From NCBI GenBank assembly GCA_024693365.1, contig JAILLF010000030.1, positions 109,276 to 173,275 on the forward strand: a DNA stretch of 64,000 nucleotides. The letters run 5' to 3'. This document shows positions 50,921-59,423 of the stretch, in pieces. The translations under genes and the position numbers were made by a program. This DNA comes from Acetatifactor sp. Lineage in GTDB: Bacteria > Bacillota > Clostridia > Lachnospirales > Lachnospiraceae. Every line of letters starts with the position of its first letter. The stretch's first letter is position 1. The notes beneath the pieces are model-generated. The model was given only the letters and a program-made list of their open reading frames with translations. It was not told the origin of the DNA and made no database searches.

Positions 50921-52474
50921 ATGCCTGACTTTGTATGGCTGATGATTCTTCTGGTAGCAGTAGCCGTAACCGCAGTAATTTCTAGCTTTCTTTCCGCTTC
51001 CGTACAGAAGAGGAAGACGGAAGAGACGATCGGAAAGGCCGAAGATAAAGCGAGAAGCATTATCGACGAAGCCTTAAAGACTGCGGAAGCGAAGAAGCGT
51101 GAAGCGCTCCTCGAGGTCAAGGAAGAGTCCATTCGCACGAAGAATGAACTCGACAAAGAGATCAAGGAACGCAGGGCTGAGGCGCAAAGATCTGAGAGAA
51201 GGCTGCAGCAAAAGGAAGAAAACATCGATAAAAAGGCAGATGCCATTGAAAAGCGCGAGCAAAGTTTATCTGCGAAGGAAGAGAACCTGAACAAAATGAA
51301 GGTTGAGATTTCCAAGTTAAACGAGCAACGCTTACAGGAACTGGAGCGAATTTCCGGCTTAACCTCTGAACAGGCAAAAGACTACTTATTGAAAATTGTT
51401 GAAGATGAAGTGAAGCATGAAACGGCCGTGATGATCAAGGAAATGGAGAGTCGGGCCAAGGAAGAAGCTGACAAGAAGGCGAAGGAATACGTGGTGAATG
51501 CAATCCAGAGATGTGCAGCAGATTACGTCTCTGAGACTACGATTTCCGTCGTACAGTTGCCCAGCGATGAGATGAAGGGAAGGATCATCGGCCGAGAAGG
51601 TCGAAACATCCGTACTCTGGAAACCATGACCGGCGTAGACCTGATCATTGATGATACGCCTGAAGCAGTTGTGCTTTCCGGTTTCGATCCCATTCGTCGT
51701 GAAGTAGCAAGAATCGCGCTGGAGAAATTGATCGTGGACGGAAGAATCCATCCTGCCAGAATCGAAGAGACTGTCGAGAAGGCACAGAAGGAAGTCGAAG
51801 TTATGATCAAGGAAGAGGGCGAATCCGCACTCCTCGAAGTAGGCGTACATGGCATTCATCCCGAACTCGTGAGACTCCTCGGCAAGATGAAGTTCAGAAC
51901 CAGTTATGGTCAGAACGTATTGAAGCATTCCATTGAGGTGGCACATTTATCCGGACTGCTTGCCGCAGAAATGGGTCTCGACGTCAGACTTGCAAAGAGA
52001 GCTGGTCTGCTTCATGACATTGGAAAATCCATCGATCGCGAGATGGAAGGTTCCCATGTACAGTTGGGTGCCGAGCTTTGTAGGAAGTATAAGGAGAATG
52101 CCGTCGTGATCAACGCGGTAGAATCCCACCACGGCGACGTGGAGCCTACGTCCCTGATTGCATGCATTGTACAAGCTGCTGATACAATATCCGCTGCAAG
52201 ACCGGGAGCAAGAAGAGAAACGCTGGAGACCTATACCAGCAGATTAAAACAATTAGAAGACATCACAAACAATTTCAAGGGTGTAGAAAAATCTTTTGCA
52301 ATTCAGGCAGGTCGTGAGGTTCGCGTAATGGTAGTACCTGAGCAGGTATCAGATGCCGACATGGTACTGATGGCGCGTGACATTTCCAAGAAGATCGAGA
52401 CCGAGATGGAATATCCTGGTCAGATCAAGGTAAACGTCATTCGTGAAAGCCGCGTAATTGATTACGCTAAGTAA
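50921..52474 (+). CDS. rny: Ribonuclease Y
   Basis: 517 residues: N-terminal membrane anchor (residues 3-24), a long charged coiled coil (~30-175), KH domain ([17 protein letters not shown], ~205-265) and HD domain ([12 protein letters not shown], metal-binding HD near residue 365). Endonuclease that starts mRNA decay at the membrane in Firmicutes. AAGGAGGT precedes ATG 50921. Confidence 0.97.
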   Translation: MPDFVWLMILLVAVAVTAVISSFLSASVQKRKTEETIGKAEDKARSIIDEALKTAEAKKREALLEVKEESIRTKNELDKEIKERRAEAQRSERRLQQKEENIDKKADAIEKREQSLSAKEENLNKMKVEISKLNEQRLQELERISGLTSEQAKDYLLKIVEDEVKHETAVMIKEMESRAKEEADKKAKEYVVNAIQRCAADYVSETTISVVQLPSDEMKGRIIGREGRNIRTLETMTGVDLIIDDTPEAVVLSGFDPIRREVARIALEKLIVDGRIHPARIEETVEKAQKEVEVMIKEEGESALLEVGVHGIHPELVRLLGKMKFRTSYGQNVLKHSIEVAHLSGLLAAEMGLDVRLAKRAGLLHDIGKSIDREMEGSHVQLGAELCRKYKENAVVINAVESHHGDVEPTSLIACIVQAADTISAARPGARRETLETYTSRLKQLEDITNNFKGVEKSFAIQAGREVRVMVVPEQVSDADMVLMARDISKKIETEMEYPGQIKVNVIRESRVIDYAK

Positions 52475-52524
52475 TGCCATTCCAGAAGATCCACAGTGTT
52501 TGACCTAAAATTTCATAAGAGCTT

Positions 52525-52558
52525 AAAACACCGTATCCCAAAAGGGTACGGTGTTTTT
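52525..52558 (+). terminator. Terminator after rny
   Basis: AAAACACCGTATCCC, loop AAAA, GGGTACGGTGTTTTT: twelve or more pairs with one bulged T, ending in a T-tract. Confidence 0.92.
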
Positions 52559-52579
52559 GTATTTTTTTAAAAAATCCTC

Positions 52580-52608
52580 TTGTTAAATCCAGAATCATAT
52601 AGTATGAT
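52580..52608 (+). promoter_or_regulatory. Promoter of the aminotransferase gene
   Basis: TTGTTA (52580-52585), 17-base spacer, TATGAT (52603-52608). Confidence 0.7.
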
Positions 52609-52663
52609 ATTCGAGATGTATGATTGTATACGATTATCCAAAACGTATTGCAAGGAGTAAAAG

Positions 52664-53953
52664 ATGAAAGCATATTCGGAATTGAGCAGAGAGGAATTGT
52701 TGAACTTAAATGATGAGCTGGAAAGAGCTTTTGACATCGTAAAGGAAAAGGGTCTGAAGCTTGACATGTCCAGAGGAAAGCCCTCCGTTGCGCAGTTGGA
52801 GATGGGAATGGGATTGTTGGATGCATTGGATTCCAAGAGTTGCATGAAGACCGCGGCAGGCATGGATACCAGAAACTATGGCCTTCTTGACGGTATTCCC
52901 GAGGCAAAGAAGCTCATGGCAGACATTATGCAGGTACAGCCTGAGAACGTGATCGTTTGCGGTAACGCGAGCCTGCCCATCATGTATGATACGATTTCCA
53001 GATCCATGACACATGGCGTTATGGGATCCACTCCCTGGTGTAAATTGGATCAGGTGAAATTTCTTTGCCCTGCGCCGGGATATGACAGACATTTTGCAAT
53101 CACGCAGCATTTTGGCATTGAGATGATCACCATTCCCATGACGCCGCAAGGGCCTGACATGGATTTGGTTGAGAAATACGTAAGCGAGGATCCCGCGATT
53201 AAGGGCATTTGGTGCGTTCCGAAATATTCCAATCCCCAGGGCTATACGTACTCGGATGAGACCGTAAAGCGTTTTGCGGCATTGAAGCCGGCAGCAAAGG
53301 ATTTCAGAATTTTCTGGGATAATGCGTATGCCGTACATGATCTCTATGAAGATCGCTCGGATTCCCTGTTGGAAATTTTGGGAGAGTGCGAAAAGGCCGG
53401 AAATCCCGACATGGTTTATGAATTTGCATCTACATCCAAGATCAGCTTTGCTGGTGCCGGCATTGCAGCCGTGGCATCTTCCAAGGGAAATCTTGATTTT
53501 ATGAAGAAATCCATGACGATCCAGACCATCGGTTACGACAAGATCAATCAGCTGTTGCATGCAAACTACTTCAAGGACATCCAGGGAATCAAGGCGCAGA
53601 TGATCAAGCATGCGCAGATTTTACGCCCGAAATTTGAAGCCGTATTGGATATTTTGGACGAAGAGCTCGGTGGACTTGGCATTGGCGAGTGGACGAGACC
53701 CAACGGCGGTTACTTTATTTCCTTTGACGCCATGGAGGGCTGTGCGAAGGAAATCGTGGCAAAATGTAAGGAGGCCGGGGTTGTTTTGACGGGCGCCGGA
53801 GCAACGTATCCCTACGGAAAGGATCCCAAGGACAGCAACATCCGCATCGCCCCTTCCTTCCCGACGCCGGAGGAGATGGCACAGGCAACGGATCTTTTTG
53901 TGCTCTGCGTAAAGCTGGTGAGCGTGAAAAAACTGCTTGAGAAGATTGCGTAA
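52664..53953 (+). CDS. Class I/II aminotransferase (aspartate aminotransferase Ic-like)
   Basis: 429 residues of PLP fold type I. LDMSRGKPSVAQLEMGMGLL at the N-terminus, CVPKYSNPQGYTYSDETVKR, IFWDNAYAVHDLY, the PLP lysine in EFASTSKISFAGAG, and NIRIAPSFP near the C-terminus match the subgroup Ic aspartate aminotransferases. Likely interconverts aspartate and glutamate with their oxo acids; substrate not proven. Confidence 0.88.
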   Translation: MKAYSELSREELLNLNDELERAFDIVKEKGLKLDMSRGKPSVAQLEMGMGLLDALDSKSCMKTAAGMDTRNYGLLDGIPEAKKLMADIMQVQPENVIVCGNASLPIMYDTISRSMTHGVMGSTPWCKLDQVKFLCPAPGYDRHFAITQHFGIEMITIPMTPQGPDMDLVEKYVSEDPAIKGIWCVPKYSNPQGYTYSDETVKRFAALKPAAKDFRIFWDNAYAVHDLYEDRSDSLLEILGECEKAGNPDMVYEFASTSKISFAGAGIAAVASSKGNLDFMKKSMTIQTIGYDKINQLLHANYFKDIQGIKAQMIKHAQILRPKFEAVLDILDEELGGLGIGEWTRPNGGYFISFDAMEGCAKEIVAKCKEAGVVLTGAGATYPYGKDPKDSNIRIAPSFPTPEEMAQATDLFVLCVKLVSVKKLLEKIA

Positions 53954-54058
53954 GAGCAATAAAATTATTAGGCGAATAGAAGAATTAGGCATAAACGAAA
54001 TGCCGGTCGCGTAGAATGGACAGATGAAAGCCCGATAGGGTTGGAAGGAGAAACCGTT

Positions 54059-54612
54059 TTGAAGAAATGGATTCAAAGACTTCCGCTGTTACCGTTGTGT
54101 GCGTCCGGTTTTTTGTGTGGAATTATTTGTTGCCTGTTCTTGGGACAGGCTGACAGCGCACTTGTGCCAGAGTCGCTTCGATTGTTGCGAGGGGAGATCC
54201 CGGATTCCAAGTCGCTGTTGCCCTGTGTTTGCTGGAGTCGCGGGAAGTGGATCGCAGGACTGGGGATTCTTGCAACAACGTATTTGGCACCGGCGGCATG
54301 CGGCGGTGCGGCAATTTGGATGGGGTGGAGCTTTGGTGCATTTTCATGCGCGGCCTTTTCAAACTATGGCATCAAGGGACTTCTGCTGATTTTTGCCAGC
54401 ATTTTTCCGCAATGGCTTTTTTATGGACCGGGATTTTACTTCTGGTTGGAATGGTGCATGGAACTGTACCTTGGGGTCAGCCACCGGTGCGCGCTGCACA
54501 AAAAAATTGCCTGATCAGGATGCTTCTTTGCTTGCTCATCCTGGGAATTGGCATTTTTATGGAATGCTTTTGGAATCCCGTCGTACTCCATGGGATTCTT
54601 TCCGGGTTTTAA
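54059..54612 (+). pseudogene. SpoIIM-like membrane protein, frameshifted at an A7 run
   Basis: Begins at TTG 54059 behind AAGGAG. The first frame encodes about 150 residues with membrane helices and GWSFGAFSCAAFSNYG and FASIFPQWLFYGPGFYF, as in stage II sporulation protein M, then meets TGA 54512. The -1 frame entered around AAAAAAA (54500-54506) continues to TAA 54610 with IRMLLCLLILGIGIFMECFW and NPVVLHG, the expected C-terminal helix and motif of SpoIIM. So the gene is split by one base at a homopolymer: mutation, sequencing error, or slippage are all possible. SpoIIM acts in forespore engulfment. Confidence 0.72.
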
Positions 54613-54655
54613 AGAATGGAAGCATGCCTGCAGGCAATGTTATAAAATGAAATTC

Positions 54656-55684
54656 TTATTCAAATTCAGCGATCTCGTGAATCAGGCGATCCGTGTCAGC
54701 CCAGCCAAGGCAGGGATCCGTGATGGATTTGCCGTAGATGCCGCCGCCAACCTTTTGGGAGCCTTCTTCAATGTAGCTCTCGATCATCAGGCCCTTTACC
54801 AGAGAGTGGATATCAGGATTTACCTTACGACTGTGCATGATCTCCTTTGCGATTCTGATCTGCTCGGCGAACTGCTTGTTGGAATTGGAATGGTTCGTGT
54901 CGATGACGCAGGCCGGGTTTTTCAGATCCATCTTATGATACATTTCCAGAAGATGAACAATGTCTTCATAATGGTAATTCGGAATGTTCTGACCGTGTTT
55001 GTTCGTTGCGCCGCGAAGGATGGTGTGTGCCAGCTCGTTTCCGCTGGTGTTCACCTCCCAACCGCGATAGATGAAGGAATGTCCGTGCTGCGCTGCGTAA
55101 ACGGAATTCAGCATGACGGAGAGGTCACCGCTGGTGGGGTTCTTCATACCCGCGGGCACGTCAAAACCGCTGACGGTAAGTCTGTGTTGCTGATCCTCAA
55201 CGGACCTGGCGCCTACTGCGACGTAGGAGAGAATGTCAGACAGATAGCGGTAATTTTCGGGATAGAGCATTTCGTCGGCAGAGGTCAGCCCCGTCTCGCT
55301 CATGGCACGGATGTGCATTTTGCGAATGGCAATAAGGCCAGCCAGGAGATCAGGCTTCTTCTCGGGATCCGGCTGATGCACCATGCCCTTGTAACCCTCG
55401 CCGGTGGTGCGGGGTTTATTGGTATAGATGCGGGGGATTAAAAGTACTTTGTCTTTTACGCTTTCCTGCACTTTGGCAAGACGTGATACGTAATCACATA
55501 CGGAATCCTCGTTGTCTGCAGAGCAGGGGCCGATGATCAAAAGGAATTTATTGGTTTTTCCCGTGATCACGTCGCGGATCGCGGCATCTCTTTTTTCTTT
55601 TAACTGTGCTAAGCCCGCGGGGAGGGGATATTCCTCCTTGATCTCTGCGGGAGTAGGTAATTTTCTTATAAACTCGAAGCTCAT
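54656..55684 (-). CDS. aroF: DAHP synthase, class I (aromatic pathway entry)
   Basis: 342 residues. LLIIGPCSADNEDSVCDYVSRL, PRIYTNKPRTTGEGYKGMVHQP, GARSVEDQQHR, DTNHSNSNKQF and GLMIESYIEEGSQ are the conserved blocks of the E. coli-type DAHP synthases, including the PEP-binding and metal residues (Cys61-type, His, Glu, Asp). Condenses PEP and erythrose-4-phosphate. Which aromatic amino acid inhibits it cannot be told. Convergent with the spoIIM-like gene. Confidence 0.95.
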   Translation of the reverse strand: MSFEFIRKLPTPAEIKEEYPLPAGLAQLKEKRDAAIRDVITGKTNKFLLIIGPCSADNEDSVCDYVSRLAKVQESVKDKVLLIPRIYTNKPRTTGEGYKGMVHQPDPEKKPDLLAGLIAIRKMHIRAMSETGLTSADEMLYPENYRYLSDILSYVAVGARSVEDQQHRLTVSGFDVPAGMKNPTSGDLSVMLNSVYAAQHGHSFIYRGWEVNTSGNELAHTILRGATNKHGQNIPNYHYEDIVHLLEMYHKMDLKNPACVIDTNHSNSNKQFAEQIRIAKEIMHSRKVNPDIHSLVKGLMIESYIEEGSQKVGGGIYGKSITDPCLGWADTDRLIHEIAEFE

Positions 55685-55729
55685 GGGTTGTCATCCTTTC
55701 AAAATAGACATTCACGTAAATCATCGACT

Positions 55730-55758
55730 ATTATAATCTAATCGCCTTTAATTTGCAA
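55730..55758 (-). promoter_or_regulatory. Promoter of the DAHP synthase gene
   Basis: Minus strand: TTGCAA (55758-55753), 17-base spacer, TATAAT (55735-55730). Confidence 0.7.
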
Positions 55759-55852
55759 GAAAAAAATTTTGCGGTTTAAAGTGTTAAAGCCATATTTGTC
55801 ATTCGTCCTCAAAATTTGTCTTTCATATAAATAAATACCGTTGAAATTTTAA

Positions 55853-56029
55853 TGGGTTGGGGAGATAATAATTATACTTATTACCGTTGGACAATCTGCA
55901 AAGGGCGGAAGTGAGAAGATTTTGCAGATCATATGGGAAGAGGCTGAAGCATATTTCAAAGGAGGCATGAATGCGGAAGAAGCTGCAGAGAAAATTCAGA
56001 ATCGCGTAGCACTGTATTTGAATGAATAG
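55853..56029 (+). pseudogene. Remnant of an ABC sugar-binding protein C-terminus
   Basis: The frame ending TAG 56027 reads SEKILQIIWEEAEAYFKGG, then MNAEEAAEKIQNRVALYLNE. This is the form of the last ~45 residues of family 1 solute-binding proteins, which typically end in an IIxxEAxxYFxGxKxAEEVAxxIQxRVxxYLNE pattern. No start or upstream domain exists; the frame is closed just upstream at 55850. It appears to be what is left of a deleted gene. Confidence 0.55.
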
Positions 56030-56075
56030 CCTGCGGGAGTACTCTCGGGGAAGATGGAACGCTGAAAATATGTCC

Positions 56076-56202
56076 TTTACAAAAAAAAATAAACGTGTTA
56101 TACTACAAAAGCGTGAGCAAACCGGCGCCCAGATTAGGGACAGCTCTGACCCAGTCTTAGTGCCTGGTGTTAACATTTTATATCATTAGGAGGAAAAGAG
56201 CA
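56076..56202 (+). promoter_or_regulatory. rpsO promoter and structured leader
   Basis: TTTACA (56076-56081), 17-base spacer, TATACT (56099-56104). The leader holds GGCGCC...GGG-n10-CCC...AGTGCC (about 56122-56167), a multi-stem fold ahead of AGGAGG (56188-56193). S15 commonly represses its own translation through such leaders; whether this one does is inference. Confidence 0.55.
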
Positions 56203-56469
56203 ATGATTTCTAAGGAAAAGAAAACAGCAATCATGAACGAGTATGCCAGAACCCCTGGCGACACCGGATCACCTGAGGTACAGATCGCAGTTCTGTCCGC
56301 AAGAATCCAGGAGCTTACCGAGCATCTGAAGGAGAACCCCAAGGATCATCATTCCCGTCGCGGAATGCTGAAGATGGTTGGTCAGAGACGTGGCCTTCTT
56401 GCTTACCTGAAGAAGAAGGATCTTGAGAGATATCGTGCACTGATCGAAAAGCTTGGCTTAAGAAAATAA
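56203..56469 (+). CDS. rpsO: 30S ribosomal protein S15
   Basis: 88 residues, the family length: [52 protein letters not shown]. Binds 16S rRNA early in assembly. ATG 56203 follows AGGAGG. rpsO followed by pnp is conserved across bacteria. Confidence 0.98.
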   Translation: MISKEKKTAIMNEYARTPGDTGSPEVQIAVLSARIQELTEHLKENPKDHHSRRGMLKMVGQRRGLLAYLKKKDLERYRALIEKLGLRK

Positions 56470-56482
56470 TTCAGGAAAAAAG

Positions 56483-56514
56483 AGCGGAGATGGCCCGCAT
56501 GCGGGCGCTCCGCT
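56483..56514 (+). terminator. Stem-loop after rpsO
   Basis: AGCGGAG (56483-56489) with CTCCGCT (56508-56514), enclosing CCCGC-at-GCGGG. The T-tract is poor (TATGTTTCTTT), so read-through into pnp is likely. Confidence 0.7.
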
Positions 56515-56563
56515 TATGTTTCTTTAAAAGAAATGCTTCATGCATCTTAAAAACCGGTAAACC

Positions 56564-56647
56564 CAAAGCGGAAGGACAATCCCGAGACCACTGAAAAGCA
56601 TGGGAAACGTCCCGTGTTTTTCAGTAGTTTCGGAGGCCTCCGCTTTG
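56564..56647 (+). other. Long near-perfect hairpin in the pnp leader
   Basis: CAAAGCGGA (56564-56572) pairs with TCCGCTTTG (56639-56647). Inside, CCGAGACCACTGAAAAGCAT runs into GGGA, loop AACG, and a matching arm TCCCGTGTTTTTCAGTAGTT TCGG, about 25 pairs with two or three G-T pairs and one mismatch. In E. coli a long pnp leader hairpin is cut by RNase III for autoregulation; this could be an equivalent, or a small inverted-repeat element. A second stem (GACAGGCTTCG.../CGAAGC...CTGTC) follows at 56672-56714. Confidence 0.75.
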
Positions 56648-56730
56648 TGTAAAAAATAATACAAGACAAAGACAGGCTTCGCATTCGTAACAGACTTGCG
56701 ACGAAGCAACTGTCCAAAGAAGGAGGTACT

Positions 56731-58821
56731 ATGTACAAGAGCTATGAAATGGAACTTGGCGGCCGCAAGCTTGTGGTTGACGTGAACCGCGTAGGCAAGC
56801 AGGCCAATGGATGTGCGTTCATGCACTACGGTGACACCACCGTTTTGTGTACCGCAACCGCATCCGAAAAACCCAGGGAGGGAATCGATTTCTTCCCCCT
56901 GAGCGTGGAATATGAAGAGAAGATGTATGCCGTTGGAAAGATTCCCGGCGGTTTCAACAAGCGTGAGGGCAAGGCAAGTGAGAATGCAATCCTTACCAGC
57001 CGCGTAATTGACAGACCCATGCGTCCCCTGTTCCCTAAGGACTACAGAAACGACGTTACCCTGAACAACATGGTAATGAGCGTTGACCCTGAGTGCAGAC
57101 CTGAGCTGGTAGCCATGATCGGTGCGGCCATCGCTACCTGCATCTCCGACATTCCTTTTGACGGTCCCTGCGCCATGACCCAGATGGGCATGATCGACGG
57201 TGAGCTGATCGTAAATCCTTCCCAGAAGCAGTGGAAGGAAGGAGACCTGAACCTGACCGTTGCATCCACCCGTGAGAAGGTAATCATGATCGAGGCCGGT
57301 GCTAACGAGGTTCCTGAGGCAAAGATGATCGAGGCCATTTACAAGGCACATGAGATCAACCAGACCATCATTGCGTTCATCGACAAGATTGTTGCCGAGG
57401 TTGGCAAGAAGAAGCATGAGTACACCAGCTGCGCGATCCCTGCTGAGATGTTCGAAGAGATGAAGAAGATCGTTACTCCCGAGGAGATGGAAGTAGCAGT
57501 CTTCACCGATGAGAAGCAGACCCGCGAGGAGAACATCAGAAATATCACCGCTAAGCTTGAGGAGGCATTTGCCGAGAAGGAAGATTGGCTTGCAATCCTT
57601 GGCGAGGCAGTTTATCAGTATGAGAAGAAGACCGTCCGTAAGATGATCCTGAAGGATCACAAGCGTCCCGACGGTCGTGAGATCACCCAGATCCGTCCTC
57701 TGGCTGCAGAGGTTGACATTATTCCCAGAGTACACGGCTCCGCAATGTTCACCCGCGGACAGACCCAGATTTGTGACGTATGTACGCTGGCACCTCTTTC
57801 CGAGGCACAGAAGGTTGACGGTCTTGATGACAACGAAGTGACCAAACGCTACATGCATCATTATAATTTCCCGTCCTACTCCGTTGGCGAGACGAAGCCT
57901 TCCCGCGGACCCGGAAGACGTGAGATTGGACACGGCGCACTGGCAGAGAGAGCTCTGATCCCCGTGCTGCCCAGCGAGGAGGAGTTCCCTTACAGCATCC
58001 GCTGCGTATCCGAGACCTTTGAGTCCAACGGCTCCACTTCCATGGCATCCACCTGTGCATCCTGCATGTCCCTGATGGCAGCAGGCGTGCCCATCAAGAA
58101 GATGGTAGCCGGCATCTCCTGTGGTCTTGTGACCGGAGAGACCGATGACGATTTCGTACTGCTTACCGACATCCAGGGCCTTGAGGACTTCTTCGGCGAC
58201 ATGGACTTCAAGGTAACCGGTACCACGGAAGGCATTACCGCAATCCAGATGGACATCAAGATCCATGGCTTGACCAGACCCATCGTTGAGGGTGCCATCG
58301 CTCGTTGCCGCGAGGCGAGACTCTTCATCATGGACAACTGCATGAAGCCAGCGATTGCAGCTCCCAGACCTGAGGTTGGAAAGTATGCTCCCAAGATCAT
58401 CTCTATGCAGATCGATCCCGAGAAGATCGGTGACGTGGTTGGCCAGAGAGGCAAGACCATCAACGAGATCATTGCCCGCACCGGCGTAAAGATTGACATT
58501 ACGGATGACGGCATGGTAAGCATCTGCGGTACCGACAAGGAGATGATGGCAAAGGCTCAGGACATGGTTCAGATGATCGTGACCGACTTCGAAGAAGGCC
58601 AGATCTTCAAGGGCAAGGTTGTAAGCATCAAGGAGTTCGGTGCATTTATCGAGTTTGCGCCTGGCAAGGAAGGCATGGTTCACATCTCCAAGATCGCGAA
58701 GGAGAGAGTGGAGCGCGTAGAGGATTACCTGACCCTTGGCGACGTTGTTACCGTTGTTTGCCTTGGCAAGGACAAGATGGGCAGAATCAGTTTCTCCATG
58801 AAGGACGTTGCCCAGAAATAA
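56731..58821 (+). CDS. pnp: Polynucleotide phosphorylase
   Basis: 696 residues: two RNase PH domains (the second with SDGSSSMAS-type FESNGSTSMASTCASCMSLM and GLVTGETDDDFVLLTDIQGLEDFFGDMDFKV), an alpha linker, a KH domain (GQRGKTINEIIARTGVKIDI) and an S1 domain (FKGKVVSIKEFGAFIEFAPGKEGMVHISKI). 3'-5' phosphorolytic exonuclease in RNA turnover. AGGAGGT precedes ATG 56731. A long antisense open frame here is only a codon-use shadow. Confidence 0.97.
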   Translation: MYKSYEMELGGRKLVVDVNRVGKQANGCAFMHYGDTTVLCTATASEKPREGIDFFPLSVEYEEKMYAVGKIPGGFNKREGKASENAILTSRVIDRPMRPLFPKDYRNDVTLNNMVMSVDPECRPELVAMIGAAIATCISDIPFDGPCAMTQMGMIDGELIVNPSQKQWKEGDLNLTVASTREKVIMIEAGANEVPEAKMIEAIYKAHEINQTIIAFIDKIVAEVGKKKHEYTSCAIPAEMFEEMKKIVTPEEMEVAVFTDEKQTREENIRNITAKLEEAFAEKEDWLAILGEAVYQYEKKTVRKMILKDHKRPDGREITQIRPLAAEVDIIPRVHGSAMFTRGQTQICDVCTLAPLSEAQKVDGLDDNEVTKRYMHHYNFPSYSVGETKPSRGPGRREIGHGALAERALIPVLPSEEEFPYSIRCVSETFESNGSTSMASTCASCMSLMAAGVPIKKMVAGISCGLVTGETDDDFVLLTDIQGLEDFFGDMDFKVTGTTEGITAIQMDIKIHGLTRPIVEGAIARCREARLFIMDNCMKPAIAAPRPEVGKYAPKIISMQIDPEKIGDVVGQRGKTINEIIARTGVKIDITDDGMVSICGTDKEMMAKAQDMVQMIVTDFEEGQIFKGKVVSIKEFGAFIEFAPGKEGMVHISKIAKERVERVEDYLTLGDVVTVVCLGKDKMGRISFSMKDVAQK

Positions 58822-58852
58822 GAAAATACGCAGATCGTAATATCGAAATGGC

Positions 58853-58886
58853 GAAGGATGGTTCCGCAGGGAATCATCCTTCTTTG
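58853..58886 (+). terminator. Terminator after pnp
   Basis: GAAGGATGGTTCC (58853-58865), loop GCAG-like, GGAATCATCCTTC (58870-58882), then TTTG. Confidence 0.8.
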
Positions 58887-58941
58887 TTTAAACACCACGA
58901 TTTGGAGTTTATAAAAAACAATTTAGAATTTGTTTATAAAG

Positions 58942-58976
58942 TATACCTTGACAGGCGAGGTATATTGTGATAACTT
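58942..58976 (+). promoter_or_regulatory. Promoter with inverted repeat, PadR operon
   Basis: TTGACA (58948-58953), 17-base spacer, TAACTT (58971-58976). TATACCT (58942-58948) and AGGTATA (58958-58964) form an inverted repeat over the -35, as expected for a PadR autoregulatory operator. Confidence 0.7.
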
Positions 58977-59044
58977 ATAAACATCGAGGTAAGATAAATC
59001 GATTATATTTTCTGTAAAATATATTTGGAAAGGATGGTGGCACA

Positions 59045-59368
59045 ATGTCAATTGCATCAGATCTGTTGAGAGGAAACACGGATACCATTATCCTAGCGAG
59101 TCTGGTAGAGCATGACAGCTATGGATATTTGATCAACAAGGAGATCATGGCGAAGACGGAGGCTCAGATCGAGCTGAAGGACGCAACCCTGTACTCCGCG
59201 TTCCGTCGTTTGGAGAAGGAAGGCCTGGTAACGACTTACTGGGGAAATGAAGATGTGGGTGCCCGCAGGCGCTATTACTCTATCACGGAAAAGGGTCGTG
59301 AGGCTTACGGACAGAATAAGGCGGAATGGCAGAAGGCAAAACAGATGATCGACAGCCTTTTGGTATAA
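59045..59368 (+). CDS. PadR-family transcriptional regulator
   Basis: 107 residues, winged helix: LVEHDSYGYLINKEI, ELKDATLYSAFRRLEKEGLV and RRRYYSITEKGREAY are the PadR core. Members usually repress their own operon and release on binding a small molecule or antimicrobial. Followed after 55 bases by a DUF4097 protein; PadR plus DUF1700/DUF4097 is a common Firmicute envelope-stress pair. Confidence 0.93.
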   Translation: MSIASDLLRGNTDTIILASLVEHDSYGYLINKEIMAKTEAQIELKDATLYSAFRRLEKEGLVTTYWGNEDVGARRRYYSITEKGREAYGQNKAEWQKAKQMIDSLLV

Positions 59369-59423
59369 GGAAAAGATTTGAAGTGGATTGTCGCAGAGGC
59401 GACGGAAAGAGAGGCATAAATAA

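Noticed and set aside
54548..55441. 297-codon plus-strand frame opposite the DAHP synthase gene
   Set aside because: Antisense shadow of a well-conserved enzyme.
56524..58683. 719-codon antisense frame opposite pnp
   Set aside because: Composition is that of a shadow of pnp codon use; the sense frame is an unambiguous, full-length PNPase and no promoter or start site supports the antisense.
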